From contig DBZL01000020.1 in assembly GCA_002311745.1 (NCBI GenBank), positions 1 to 22,567 of the forward strand: a DNA stretch of 22,567 bases, in the 5' to 3' direction. Source of the stretch: Phycisphaerales bacterium UBA1161. GTDB lineage: Bacteria > Planctomycetota > Phycisphaerae > Tepidisphaerales > Tepidisphaeraceae. Below the pieces are notes generated by a model. The model had not been told where the DNA came from. It did not search any database and saw only the letters and a program-made list of their open reading frames with translations. Positions 15,169 through 22,567 of the stretch are shown here, piece after piece; the stretch's first letter is position 1, and the number at the start of each line of letters is the position of its first letter. The translations under genes were made by a program, and so were the position numbers.

Positions 15169-15198
15169 TTGACGCGCGTTTCCGCGTAGCGTCATAAT
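15169..15198 (+). promoter_or_regulatory. Promoter of the propeller gene
   Basis: TTGACG (15169-15174), an 18-base spacer and CATAAT (15193-15198) match sigma-70 boxes. The ribosome site GGAGGG (15210-15215) and ATG at 15225 follow, giving a leader of about 20 bases. Confidence 0.65.
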
Positions 15199-15224
15199 CT
15201 GTAGTACGTGGAGGGTTATGAAAT

Positions 15225-17012
15225 ATGGGTTCTCTGGGCAGCTCCAACAATGCAATTCTCGTCAGCAAGTGTCAGAATCTGCAAAACCTGACTGTATCCC
15301 TGCAGGTCACGCAGGACTTGATCACGTTCGGGAATAATGGATTCTCGCTGCAATTGAATTGCTATCCGCAGACCAACCCCCAATCTATCTATCAGGGCCA
15401 GCCGCTGAAGTGGTTTCAGTACGTCATCGCCGTAGAAAACAACTCGGTTGAGTGGGGGATCCAGTACTGGTCCGCCGTAAAGGGTTTCGGTTTTAGCCCT
15501 AGCCCAAATTACGTCTCATTCGGCTCTGCCTCATCGAATCAGGTGCCGGCAGGCTCGGTGATGAAAATTGTGCTCGGCACTCAACCCAACGGCACTGTGA
15601 CGAGTGCGGCATTCAGCGTTACCGATCCCAGCGGTAACGTTTCCAGCTTCACGTTCCCGTTCCCGTCTAACGTCTTGTTTGCGATCTATGGCTTCCAGGT
15701 CGATCTCGTAGGACCACCTAGCGGCACCCACACCTGCCTATTCACGTCAGGAGCGGGGGTGCTGACCTACTCGGTGTCGTCAGGCACGCTTGCGGTGCAG
15801 AATACGAACACCTGCGGCGGCCCTCAGCCCGGCACGGGCGAGACGTCCAATGCCCTGTACCGCAATGTGATACCAGCCTCCGGCCCGACGGTGAGCCAGA
15901 ACCTCTACGTCCCCGACTGGACTTGGGAAGCTCAGGGCGCACTCCCTGGCGCCGCTGGCACGAAGGCAAGCCACTCGCCAGGCGTTGTCTATCAACCGCC
16001 GCTGGATCGCATTCAGGTTTTCGTCGTAGGTTCCGATGGCAACCTGTACGACAAGTATTACAACGGCACGCAGTGGGTCTGGGAAGCTCAGGGCGCACCC
16101 CCTGGCGCTGCCGGCACGAAGGCAATCGAATCGCCAGGCGTTGTCTACCAACCGCCGCTGGATCGCATTGCGGTTTTCGTCGTGGGTTCCGATGGCAACC
16201 TGTACGACAAGTACTACAACGGCACGCAGTGGGTCTGGGAAGCTCAGGGCGCACCCCCTGGCGCTGCTGGCACGAAGGCGATCAACTCGCCAGGCGTTGT
16301 GTTTCAACCGACGCTGAATCGCGTCCAGGTTTTCGTCGTAGGTTCCGATGGCAAGCTGTATGACAAGTACTACAACGGCACGCAGTGGGTCTGGGAAGCT
16401 CAGGGCGCACCCCCTGGCGCTGCTGGCACGCAGGCAATCGACTCGCCAGGCGTTGTCTACCAACCGCCGCTGGATCGCATTGCGGTTTTCGTCGTGGGTT
16501 CCGATGGCAACCTGTACGACAAGTACTACGACGGCACGCAGTGGGTCTGGGAAGCTCAGGGCGCACCCCCTGGCGCTGCTGGCACGAAGGCGATCAACTC
16601 GCCAGGCGTTGTGTTTCAACCGACGCTGAATCGCATTCAGGTTTTCGTCGTAGGTTCCGATGGCAAGCTGTACGACAAGTACTACGACGGCACGCAATGG
16701 GTCTGGGAAGCTCAGGGCGCACCCCCTGGTACTGCTGGCACGAAGGCAATCAACTCGCCTGGCGTTGTCTATCAACCGCCGCTGGATCGCATTGCGGTTT
16801 TCGTCGTGGGTTCCGATGGCAACCTGTACGACAAGTACTACGACGGCACGCAATGGGTCTGGGAAGCTCAGGGCGCACCCGCACCCCCTGGCGCCGCTGG
16901 CGCGAACGCAATCAACTCGCCAGGCGTTGTGTTTCAACCGTCGCTGGATCGCATTGCGGTTTTCGTCGTGGGTTCCGATGGCAACCTGTACGACAAGTAC
17001 TACTCGGGGTAG
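15225..17012 (+). CDS. Seven-bladed beta-propeller, PLL-lectin-like, with unknown N-terminal domain
   Basis: 595 residues. The start ATG 15225 has GGAGGG nine bases upstream. Residues 1 to about 225 form a Ser/Asn/Gln-rich, beta-looking domain (LKWFQYVIAVENNSVEWGIQ) that I cannot name. Residues 234-595 are seven consecutive 52-residue units with the core VFVVGSDGNLYDKYY and WVWEAQGAPPGAAGT; unit starts in DNA are 15924, 16080, 16236, 16392, 16548, 16704 and 16860. The last unit carries a two-residue insertion. This matches the PLL family of seven-bladed lectins, in which pockets between blades bind fucose or related sugars. Sugar binding here is inferred from fold only. No signal peptide or membrane helix is seen, so export would need another route. 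The lower-GC N-terminal part suggests acquisition. Confidence 0.85.
   Translation: MGSLGSSNNAILVSKCQNLQNLTVSLQVTQDLITFGNNGFSLQLNCYPQTNPQSIYQGQPLKWFQYVIAVENNSVEWGIQYWSAVKGFGFSPSPNYVSFGSASSNQVPAGSVMKIVLGTQPNGTVTSAAFSVTDPSGNVSSFTFPFPSNVLFAIYGFQVDLVGPPSGTHTCLFTSGAGVLTYSVSSGTLAVQNTNTCGGPQPGTGETSNALYRNVIPASGPTVSQNLYVPDWTWEAQGALPGAAGTKASHSPGVVYQPPLDRIQVFVVGSDGNLYDKYYNGTQWVWEAQGAPPGAAGTKAIESPGVVYQPPLDRIAVFVVGSDGNLYDKYYNGTQWVWEAQGAPPGAAGTKAINSPGVVFQPTLNRVQVFVVGSDGKLYDKYYNGTQWVWEAQGAPPGAAGTQAIDSPGVVYQPPLDRIAVFVVGSDGNLYDKYYDGTQWVWEAQGAPPGAAGTKAINSPGVVFQPTLNRIQVFVVGSDGKLYDKYYDGTQWVWEAQGAPPGTAGTKAINSPGVVYQPPLDRIAVFVVGSDGNLYDKYYDGTQWVWEAQGAPAPPGAAGANAINSPGVVFQPSLDRIAVFVVGSDGNLYDKYYSG
15924..17009 (+). repeat. 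Seven tandem 156-base repeats inside the propeller gene
   Basis: Each unit codes for one blade. Units 2, 4 and 6 share the PPLDRIAVF/GNLYD version, while units 3 and 5 share the PTLNR-QVF/GKLYD version. This two-unit (312-base) periodicity points to amplification of a blade pair. Silent sites are also almost identical between units. Confidence 0.93.
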
Positions 17013-17016
17013 TCAC

Positions 17017-17031
17017 GCGCGGGGGGCGCGC
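17017..17031 (+). terminator. Short GC hairpin after the propeller gene
   Basis: GCGCG, a five-base loop and CGCGC begin four bases after the stop. No T-run follows, so support for termination is weak. Confidence 0.25.
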
Positions 17032-17199
17032 CTGCCTCCCTATGCGGCCCTCAGGCCGACTTCGGAAGAGCGGTTCACGAGCCGCTTGTGGCCGATCCGC
17101 TCAACGTCAACTTGATGAGGAGGCGCTTTCGACCGACTTGGACCCTTTGATATGCCCGGCGGTCCGCCATTCCACCCGCCAACGCGCCGCGCATTTGTT

Positions 17200-17217
17200 C
17201 TTGACGGTTTTCCGGGC
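17200..17217 (+). repeat. 18-base direct repeat, copy 2
   Basis: Identical to 14504-14521 and in the same orientation. It lies about 60 bases left of the degraded GH10-B fragment. No gene is seen in the 17013-17276 interval that contains it. Confidence 0.6.
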
Positions 17218-17276
17218 GGCGCAGCCCGAGGTCATGGACCCGCAGCCGCAGGAGTGGCGCCCGAGCGTCCACCCGA

Positions 17277-17455
17277 CTACTCCGTGAGTTGCACAGCGCC
17301 CGCCGGCCCTGATTTCGTCAGGCGAACTTCCCGCACGATCTCGCGCCCGCCCGCTCCGCGGACGCGCACCTCGTAGCTGCCGTAGAAGCCGCGAAAGGCG
17401 AGGCAGCCGTCAGCGCCGGTCACGGGTTGCCCCGCGTCGACCATGCATCGCAGTG
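17277..17455 (-). pseudogene. Degraded 3' fragment of a GH10 gene (copy of xylanase B end)
   Basis: On the minus strand this piece matches the end of the GH10 gene at 18189-19457: VTGADG-LAFRGFYGSYEV, RGAGG and VQLTE up to the stop. One base is missing near 17430, so the upstream match WSTRG falls in another frame. Similarity is about 80% by eye, ends exactly at the stop and fades out near 17455. A 60-residue open frame remains but has no start of its own. Confidence 0.85.
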
Positions 17456-17498
17456 CCACGCGTGACGCGTCCGCAGAGAGCGAGTGCCAACCAGGTCT

Positions 17499-18155
17499 TC
17501 AACTGGCGTCGGCTGCGGAGCGCTCCGCCAACATTGCGCGCAACGCCTGTAAAACGAAGTGGCGCCGCCGTTCGGAAAGCAGAGAGCCGAAGTAGACGTC
17601 GTGCTCCCCCTTCAGCGTCAGGAAGGAGTTGCTCCTGGACTTTTCTTCGTAGATCGTCCGGAAGCTGGACCAACGATGCGTCGACCTCCAACCGACGCCG
17701 CACATGCCAGCGAATACCGTCAGCCGTTCGCGGTGCATCGTGATCCGGAGCCGGCCTCGGAACGTCGCCACCGACAGCACAACCAGCACAGGGAGCCAGA
17801 ACGCTACCGCTAGGCTCCTGGCCTCGGCGGGATCGTCTGGCAGCCCCGCCCACGCGATCATCATGACGATCACAAGACCTAGGAGACCCCAGAGGAGAGC
17901 CACGATGATGAAGAGCTTCGCCCAGTCCATGGTCGCCGTGACCCTGCAGCCGTCCGACAGGCGTTCCAGTCGAGCGCCCGAAGGAGGATTCCGAATGTCG
18001 GCCGCGTACGACGCCGCAGACAGGACAGACGCGCGAGGAAACCGGGTGCAACAGGCCGGGCACTTCAGATCCCCTGGTTCCACTTCGTCCTGCCCCAGGG
18101 CTGCGTTGCACACCGGGCAACCGAACGCGTTTGAATCTCCGGTCATGTGGGTCAT
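17499..18155 (-). CDS. Zinc-ribbon, two-helix membrane protein with PH-like domain
   Basis: 218 residues from ATG 18155; a second ATG at 18146 is equally possible, and neither has a strong ribosome site. The N terminus is a zinc ribbon with CPVC (13-16) and CPAC (32-35). Two hydrophobic helices follow at about 80-103 (LFIIVALLWGLLGLVIVMMI) and 115-132 (AVAFWLPVLVVLSVATF). The C-terminal part (LRITMHRERLTVFAGMCGVG, then FRTIYEEKSRSNSFLTLKG) has the beta-rich pattern of bacterial PH-like domains. It probably sits in the inner membrane with both ends in the cytoplasm. No specific function is known to me. It is the only gene between xylanase B and the degraded copy of its 3' end. Confidence 0.75.
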   Translation of the reverse strand: MTHMTGDSNAFGCPVCNAALGQDEVEPGDLKCPACCTRFPRASVLSAASYAADIRNPPSGARLERLSDGCRVTATMDWAKLFIIVALLWGLLGLVIVMMIAWAGLPDDPAEARSLAVAFWLPVLVVLSVATFRGRLRITMHRERLTVFAGMCGVGWRSTHRWSSFRTIYEEKSRSNSFLTLKGEHDVYFGSLLSERRRHFVLQALRAMLAERSAADAS

Positions 18156-18188
18156 GATACCGCCGATCTCGACGCCGGCTGCCCTTAA

Positions 18189-19457
18189 CTACTCCGTGAG
18201 TTGCACGTCGGCCGCCGGCCCCGCTTTCATCAGCCGGACTTCCTGCACCGTCTCGCCGCCGCCCGCTCCGCGCACCCCCACCTCGTAGCTGCCGTAAAAC
18301 CCGCGAAAGGCGAGGCGTCCGTCAGCGCCGGTCACGCCGTCTCCCCGCGTCGACCATTCGTCACGCAGAAGACGGCTGATCCGGCTGCCGGCAGCGTTCA
18401 ACGTTCCATCCGCGTTCATAAGCGCCGCATCGGGCCCCATCCAGTGCGTCTTTGCGCCAAAGCCCCATAGCATGATCGCCTCAACCGCCTCGTGGCTGAA
18501 CCCGAGCCGGAAGACCATCTCCAGGAGGTCCCCGCGCCGGGTGGCGTCCGGGAACTTCGCGCTGACCTCGGTGAGATGGATCGGCAGCCCGGTCTCGCCG
18601 TGGAGCCGGTCGAGCGTCGCGAGAAACGCCTCCGCCGTGAGCGGAGTGCTGAGCGCCCACCAAGGCCGTTCGCCGGGCCAGAGCATCGTGCGGCCATCTG
18701 CAACGAGGCGATCGGAGTCATGCGACTGGACACCGATTCCGCCCACTTGGGCGCCACGCGCCCGGAGATCGCGAATCGACTCCAGATACCGTTCCGTCTT
18801 CTCCGGATTGCCGAGCATCCCGAACTCGTTCACGAAAAGCGGCGTTTTAGGGTCGAGCCGCGCCGCCTCCCGGAACATCCACGCGGTCGCGTCCGGCCCC
18901 ATCCGCTGGCGATAGAAATCTCCGTCGAGAGTCTCGTTGTTCACGTCCCAGGACACCAACCTGCCGGCGTACCGGTTCACCGTGGCCGTGAGGCGGCGCT
19001 CCATGGCGGCGTGCAGGTCGCTGTCGTCGAGTGCCTGGACCCAGGGCTGGGTCCACTGCCGCTGCTCCCAGAACAGGCAGTGGCCGCGCATCGCCAGGCC
19101 GTTCTGTTCGCCAAAGGCGAGCAACGCGTCGGCGGGCGCGTAGTCCTCGCGGCCGCGCTCGACCTCGGTGAAGTACCACTTCATCTCGTTTTCGCAGACT
19201 AGCGCGCTGAAATGGTCGAGGATGAACTGCCGGTAGTCGCGGCCCTCGTCGCCGGTCGAGGCAAAGGGAGCGTGCGCGACGGCCGTGCCGAACAGGAAAC
19301 TGTGGCGCTTGAGCCGGTATTCGACGCGGGCATCTTTCAATGGCGCCCCGTCGTGGCCCCGGACTTCGACCACCAGGTCGCCTTTGCGAAGGCGCTCGAT
19401 CCGGCTGTCGGCCTCGCTGCGCCAGTCGGCGCCATTGGCAAGGGATGGCGGATTCAT
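18189..19457 (-). CDS. GH10 endo-1,4-beta-xylanase-like enzyme (copy B) with N- and C-terminal accessory regions
   Basis: 422 residues from ATG 19457, with GAGG just upstream. Residues about 25-60 are a small beta segment (KGDLVVEVRGHDGAPLKDAR, then HSFLFGTAV) that precedes the barrel in the plant-like branch of GH10. Acid/base Glu175 is in WDVNNETLDG (NNE, as in that branch, rather than NEA) and nucleophile Glu297 is in PIHLTEVSA. ENEMKWYFTE and GHCLFWEQRQW are GH10 signatures. The C-terminal about 50 residues (VTGADGRLAFRGFYGSYEVG) form a small beta module. No signal peptide is visible, so a cytoplasmic location is predicted unless the start is mis-set. Substrate: beta-1,4-xylan or oligomers by family. 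Its 3' end recurs in degraded form at 17277-17455. Confidence 0.92.
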   Translation of the reverse strand: MNPPSLANGADWRSEADSRIERLRKGDLVVEVRGHDGAPLKDARVEYRLKRHSFLFGTAVAHAPFASTGDEGRDYRQFILDHFSALVCENEMKWYFTEVERGREDYAPADALLAFGEQNGLAMRGHCLFWEQRQWTQPWVQALDDSDLHAAMERRLTATVNRYAGRLVSWDVNNETLDGDFYRQRMGPDATAWMFREAARLDPKTPLFVNEFGMLGNPEKTERYLESIRDLRARGAQVGGIGVQSHDSDRLVADGRTMLWPGERPWWALSTPLTAEAFLATLDRLHGETGLPIHLTEVSAKFPDATRRGDLLEMVFRLGFSHEAVEAIMLWGFGAKTHWMGPDAALMNADGTLNAAGSRISRLLRDEWSTRGDGVTGADGRLAFRGFYGSYEVGVRGAGGGETVQEVRLMKAGPAADVQLTE

Positions 19458-19651
19458 GGACCTCAGGCTACCTTCCTACGCCGGACGCTGTCAACGACCG
19501 CCCGCCAGTGCCCCCACTTCCCCAACTGAATCTCCCACCCCCTCAATCCCTTACGAAAATCAACCCCCTGCCCCGCGCCCCCACCCGCGTTACCTTCCCC
19601 TCAGGCACGCCGCGAATCCCGGTGCCCGCAAACCCGCCCCAAGGAGCCCCC

Positions 19652-20443
19652 ATGTCTTCCCAACGACGCATCGATTCCTCCCGCGCCAACGGCGCCAAGT
19701 CCCACGGACCCGTCACCCCCGAGGGACGCGCCCGCTCCCGCGCCGCCGGCCTCACCCACGGACTCACCTCCGGCCAGCTCCTCATCGAGGGCGAGTCCGA
19801 GGAGCAGTTCAACGCCCTTCGCGAAGAGTACCTCGCCGATTACCAGCCACAAACCCGCTCCCAGTTCGACCTCGTCGATCACCTGGCCGCCACCCGCTGG
19901 CGCCTCAACCGCGTCATCGCCCTCCAAACCGCCCTCATGGATCTCCAAATGGGTCGCCAGCAACCCGAGATCGACAAAGAGTTCGAATCCTGCGGCGCCG
20001 CCATCCGCGCCGCCATCGCCTACCAGCACCTCTGCGACGATTCGCGCGCCCTCGAAAGCCTCAACCGGCACGAGGCCCGCCTCAGCGCCGAGCTCCGCCG
20101 CACGCTGAAGCTCCAGGACGCCCAGCTCAAAAATCAAAAACTTCACCACGAACCCAATCCTGCGGACCCGCAATCGAATGAGGAAGATCCCGCGGGCGTT
20201 GCGCCCCCAATCCCATCGGCCATCGACGATCAACCATCGACCATCGACCAGCGAGGAGCCACAAGTGACGAGCGACCCGCAGCCCGCCTCTGCGCGCGAG
20301 GACCCGATACGCTCGGGATCCTGCGCCGCGTCGACCTTCGTGGCTACCACGGCCATCGACTTGGCCGCCACGTCCGGACTGAAGCTACCGTGACGAGAGA
20401 GGAGGCACGGCTTGAAACCCCCAAGCGGCGGCGGTGTTGTTGA
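19652..20443 (+). CDS. Conserved hypothetical protein of a lineage-typical family, possibly with eroded C terminus
   Basis: 263 residues from ATG 19652, with AAGGAG five bases upstream. The N terminus (SSQRRIDSSRANGAKSHGPV, then TPEGRARSRAAGLTHGL) is a pattern I know as a frequent hypothetical family in acidobacterial genomes, often in several copies. The middle is alpha-helical (QTRSQFDLVDHLAATRWRLN, then LESLNRHEARLSAELRRTLK). From about residue 175 the sequence becomes low-complexity, with repeated CATCGAC words in the DNA around 20218-20250, then an Arg-rich tail. The normal end may lie near NEEDP, with the rest read-through. The gene and the 150 bases before it are strikingly C-rich on this strand. 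No enzymatic motif is seen and function is unknown. It diverges from xylanase B across 194 bases with no other gene. Confidence 0.75.
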   Translation: MSSQRRIDSSRANGAKSHGPVTPEGRARSRAAGLTHGLTSGQLLIEGESEEQFNALREEYLADYQPQTRSQFDLVDHLAATRWRLNRVIALQTALMDLQMGRQQPEIDKEFESCGAAIRAAIAYQHLCDDSRALESLNRHEARLSAELRRTLKLQDAQLKNQKLHHEPNPADPQSNEEDPAGVAPPIPSAIDDQPSTIDQRGATSDERPAARLCARGPDTLGILRRVDLRGYHGHRLGRHVRTEATVTREEARLETPKRRRCC

Positions 20444-20469
20444 CAGCCACGCCCGACATGGGGTAGGCT
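20440..20469 (+). promoter_or_regulatory. Candidate promoter for the kinase-GH3 operon
   Basis: TTGACA (20440-20445), an 18-base spacer and TAGGCT (20464-20469). It would give a leader of about 285 bases. A second TTGACA at 20577-20582 has only a weak -10 partner near 20600. Confidence 0.4.
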
Positions 20470-20760
20470 AGCTGGCTTATGGGCCGGGAAGGGCTCGAGC
20501 GTCCCTAGAGCGTCCGAAGTCCGGTCCATCGTAAAGTAGTCCAGCTCACGCTCAGGCGCAAATCCTCCAAGTCGGGTTGACACGGTTGGGTAGCGGCTGC
20601 AAAGTTAGTTGGATGATCGAACAATATCGAGGGCTCGGCTTACGGGTCCGCGATCTTGGCGATCGGAACCGTCCATCTGCAGCGCCCCCGACCCAGCGAA
20701 GGCTTCGGGTATCGGCGCGACTCATCTCACACTTGGTTTATAAGGGACAAGGAACTTAGA
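20444..20760. other. Intergenic region upstream of the sugar kinase
   Basis: No gene is supported. Besides two possible promoters I see no clear riboswitch, repeat or operator. Confidence 0.5.
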
Positions 20761-21963
20761 ATGGCCACTACACGGGATCTTGAAATCGTTGCGGCAGGGC
20801 ACACCTGCCTGGACCTCATCCCTGCCTTTTTGATCGACGGCAAGGTCGACAAGATGACCGACGTGCTCGTGCCCGGGAAGATGATCAACATGGGCGAGTG
20901 CGTCGTCGTCGGAGGCGGGCCGGTCACGAACGCGGGCGTGTCCATACGACGGCTCGGCATCAAGACCGAGCTCATCGGCAAGATCGGCGACGACGACTTC
21001 GGCAAGCAGATACTGCAATGGTACGAGGAGCACGAAGGACATTTTCAGGGGATCCGAACGGTCAAGGGCGAGTCTACCTCGTACACCATCGCCATCTGCA
21101 TCCCCGGAATCGATCGCTTCTATCTCCACCATTGCGGCGCGAACGACACGTTCGGCTACGACGACGTTGACTTCGGTCTCGTTGGCCGCTCCAAACTGAT
21201 GCTCTTCGGTTATCCGCCATGGATGGCCAGGCTTTACGCGAACAAGGGGCGCGAGCTGACCGAGATCCTCAAGAAGACCAAGGAACTCGGCACCACGACG
21301 GCCCTGGACATGTCGTGGCCGCCCGTCGATCTCGACTGGCGCGCGATCCTCGAGGACTGGGTCCCGCTGTCGGACATCATGGTGCCGAGCGCCGAGGAGC
21401 TCTTCTACTTCCTCCACAAGGACGAGTTCCTCGAGAAGAAAGCCAGGCTCGGGCCCAAGGAGAGCCCGCTGGATCAGATCACCGTGAAGGAGATCGCCAG
21501 CCTGGGAGCCGACCTCTTGAAAATGGGCGCGGCGATCGCCATGGTCAAGTGCGGCCACAGGGGACTTTACGTCCGCACCGCCGGCAAGGCACGCCTCCAG
21601 AAGATGGGCGCGGCCGGCTGCGCCGACCTCGACAACTGGGCCGAGCGCGAGCTCTGGTTCCCGGTCTACCAGGAGGAGCGCTTCGTGGGCGCGCTCGGTT
21701 CCGGCGATTCGGCGATCGCTGGATTCCTCTCGGCGTTCGTTCGGAACCACAGTATCGAATCCTGCCTGAGATACGCCAACGCTGCCGGCAGCATGAACGT
21801 CACGGTTCCGGATGGTCTTACCTGGAACAAGGGATTTGACGACCTGACCAGACGCATTCAGGCAGGGTGGAAGACGAAAGACCTCCAAATTGACGAGCCC
21901 GGCTGGAAGAAGGAACGCGAGTTTTGGGTGGGACCCGAGAACCGCGGCAAGTGGGAATCATAG
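20761..21963 (+). CDS. PfkB-family carbohydrate kinase
   Basis: Cytoplasmic ATP-dependent sugar kinase of the ribokinase/PfkB fold, 400 residues. The start is ATG 20761, with AAGGAAC upstream. Sugar-binding side: EIVAAGHTCLDLIPAFLIDG and GGGPVTNAGVSIRRLGIKTE, then LIGKIGDDDFGKQI. The anion-hole and catalytic motif is GALGSGDSAIAGFL, with catalytic Asp316; the usual GAGD reads GSGD here. The length exceeds the common 300-350 residues because of an insertion (about 215-265, LHKDEFLEKKARLGPKESPL) and a charged C-terminal extension ending WVGPENRGKWES. The substrate is not determined; the neighbouring GH3 enzyme suggests a monosaccharide released from a glycoside. The next gene starts 26 bases after the stop, so they are likely co-transcribed. 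Confidence 0.9.
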   Translation: MATTRDLEIVAAGHTCLDLIPAFLIDGKVDKMTDVLVPGKMINMGECVVVGGGPVTNAGVSIRRLGIKTELIGKIGDDDFGKQILQWYEEHEGHFQGIRTVKGESTSYTIAICIPGIDRFYLHHCGANDTFGYDDVDFGLVGRSKLMLFGYPPWMARLYANKGRELTEILKKTKELGTTTALDMSWPPVDLDWRAILEDWVPLSDIMVPSAEELFYFLHKDEFLEKKARLGPKESPLDQITVKEIASLGADLLKMGAAIAMVKCGHRGLYVRTAGKARLQKMGAAGCADLDNWAERELWFPVYQEERFVGALGSGDSAIAGFLSAFVRNHSIESCLRYANAAGSMNVTVPDGLTWNKGFDDLTRRIQAGWKTKDLQIDEPGWKKEREFWVGPENRGKWES

Positions 21964-21989
21964 GCGAGACGAGGAACAGGAGACGGAAC

Positions 21990-22567
21990 ATGGTCAAGAA
22001 GAGCAATCCTAAGCGCGATGTGCGAGATACTTTCGTCGCCAAGAAACTGGCGAAGATGAGCTTGGCGGAGAAGATCGGCCAGCTCCTGACGTTCACCCGG
22101 CGCGGCGCGATGATCACACCGAGCGCGGTCGAACAGATCACGAAACTCGAATGCGGCGGCCTCTGTCTCGAGCCATACGCGGTCGAGACCTGCAAGAACC
22201 TCTACTGGGGCAACTCGCAGCTCGACAAGAACTTCAAGGAGCCCGAAGGCTACTTCACGATTGCGAAGACCTACTTTGCCGGCAAGTCTTTCGGCGTCAG
22301 CATCACTCCGGGGGACTACACCAAGGACCTGAACCGGCTGCAGAAGATCGCCCTGGCCCGGCCCTCGGGCATTCCTCTGCACATGACCATCGATTTCGAG
22401 GGCGATTTCAAGAACGACTACATGGCCGGCGGCATCCGCCAGTTCCCGCCTCCGATGGGCATGGCGGCCATCGGCGACACGAAGCTCACCTACCAGATCG
22501 GTCTCACGATCGCCAAGCAGCTCGCCAACATCGGCGTCACGCAGATGTACTCGCCGGTCTGTGACGT
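21990..22567 (+). CDS. GH3-family glycoside hydrolase, N-terminal part (continues beyond window)
   Basis: 192 residues are visible from ATG 21990, with an AGGAGA-like site upstream; the frame runs off the right edge. The sequence follows the GH3 N-terminal barrel: LAKMSLAEKIGQLLTFTRRG, then ALARPSGIPLHMTIDFEGDF, FPPPMGMAAIGDTKLTYQIG and IGVTQMYSPVCDV. The last lies just where the substrate-binding pocket begins. GH3 enzymes release single sugars (glucose, xylose, arabinose or N-acetylglucosamine) from the non-reducing end, and which one cannot be told. The catalytic aspartate lies beyond the window. No signal peptide is present, so it is probably cytoplasmic. It follows the sugar kinase, fitting hydrolysis and then phosphorylation of the product. 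Confidence 0.88.
   Translation, partial: MVKKSNPKRDVRDTFVAKKLAKMSLAEKIGQLLTFTRRGAMITPSAVEQITKLECGGLCLEPYAVETCKNLYWGNSQLDKNFKEPEGYFTIAKTYFAGKSFGVSITPGDYTKDLNRLQKIALARPSGIPLHMTIDFEGDFKNDYMAGGIRQFPPPMGMAAIGDTKLTYQIGLTIAKQLANIGVTQMYSPVCD

Noticed and set aside
15780..16937. Minus-strand 385-residue repetitive frame opposite the propeller
   Set aside because: The repeats mirror the sense-strand blades. No start signal is present and the sense protein is clearly the real one.
15924..17009. CRISPR-like array of regular repeats
   Set aside because: The 156-base units are fully coding, have no unique spacers and correspond to protein blades.

Overview
The window is GC-rich DNA, most likely from an Acidobacteriota genome of the Bryobacter/Solibacter kind. 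That assignment is an inference. It rests on two protein types I associate with that group: the 'SSQR-DSSRANGAKSHGPVTPEG' hypothetical protein at 19652, and the Gly-rich exported protein at 4268 with its WTSDEV...SPWAK segment. GC content and frequent short-leader or leaderless starts agree with it. No rRNA or other marker gene is present.

Left part (1-8462). A minus-strand pair encodes a tripartite RND efflux pump: a lipoprotein adaptor and a permease cut by the window start. Divergent from the pair is an exported glycine-rich protein. Next come a cytoplasmic PAS hybrid sensor kinase (minus), a non-coding stretch with palindromic repeats, a Tat-exported aldo/keto reductase (minus) and, divergent from it, an 81-residue unknown protein.

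Middle part (8485-19457), mosaic and accessory. An intact tRNA-Pro(CGG) is followed by about 1.2 kb carrying a winged-helix nucleotidyltransferase/HEPN pair, then by a second copy of the tRNA 3' half. This is the signature of integration at a tRNA. Next come a GPH-type sugar symporter translationally coupled to a cytoplasmic GH10 xylanase. After these lie an exported-protein gene broken by a Phd-PIN toxin-antitoxin module and a frameshifted second copy of the xylanase 3' end. A protein with seven near-identical 52-residue blades (PLL-lectin-like propeller) follows. Then come a frameshifted second copy of the 3' end of another GH10 gene, a zinc-ribbon membrane protein, and that second GH10 gene in full (minus). 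Three times, therefore, an intact gene is followed by a small cargo and then by a degraded copy of its own 3' end.

Right part (19652-22567). A C-rich lineage-type hypothetical gene is followed by a PfkB-family sugar kinase and the start of a GH3 glycosidase, probably one operon.

Functionally, the symporter, the two GH10 enzymes without visible signal peptides, the kinase and the GH3 enzyme suggest import and intracellular breakdown of xylo-oligosaccharides or related glycosides. The lectin-like propeller may bind glycans. The toxin-antitoxin-like modules are accessory cargo.
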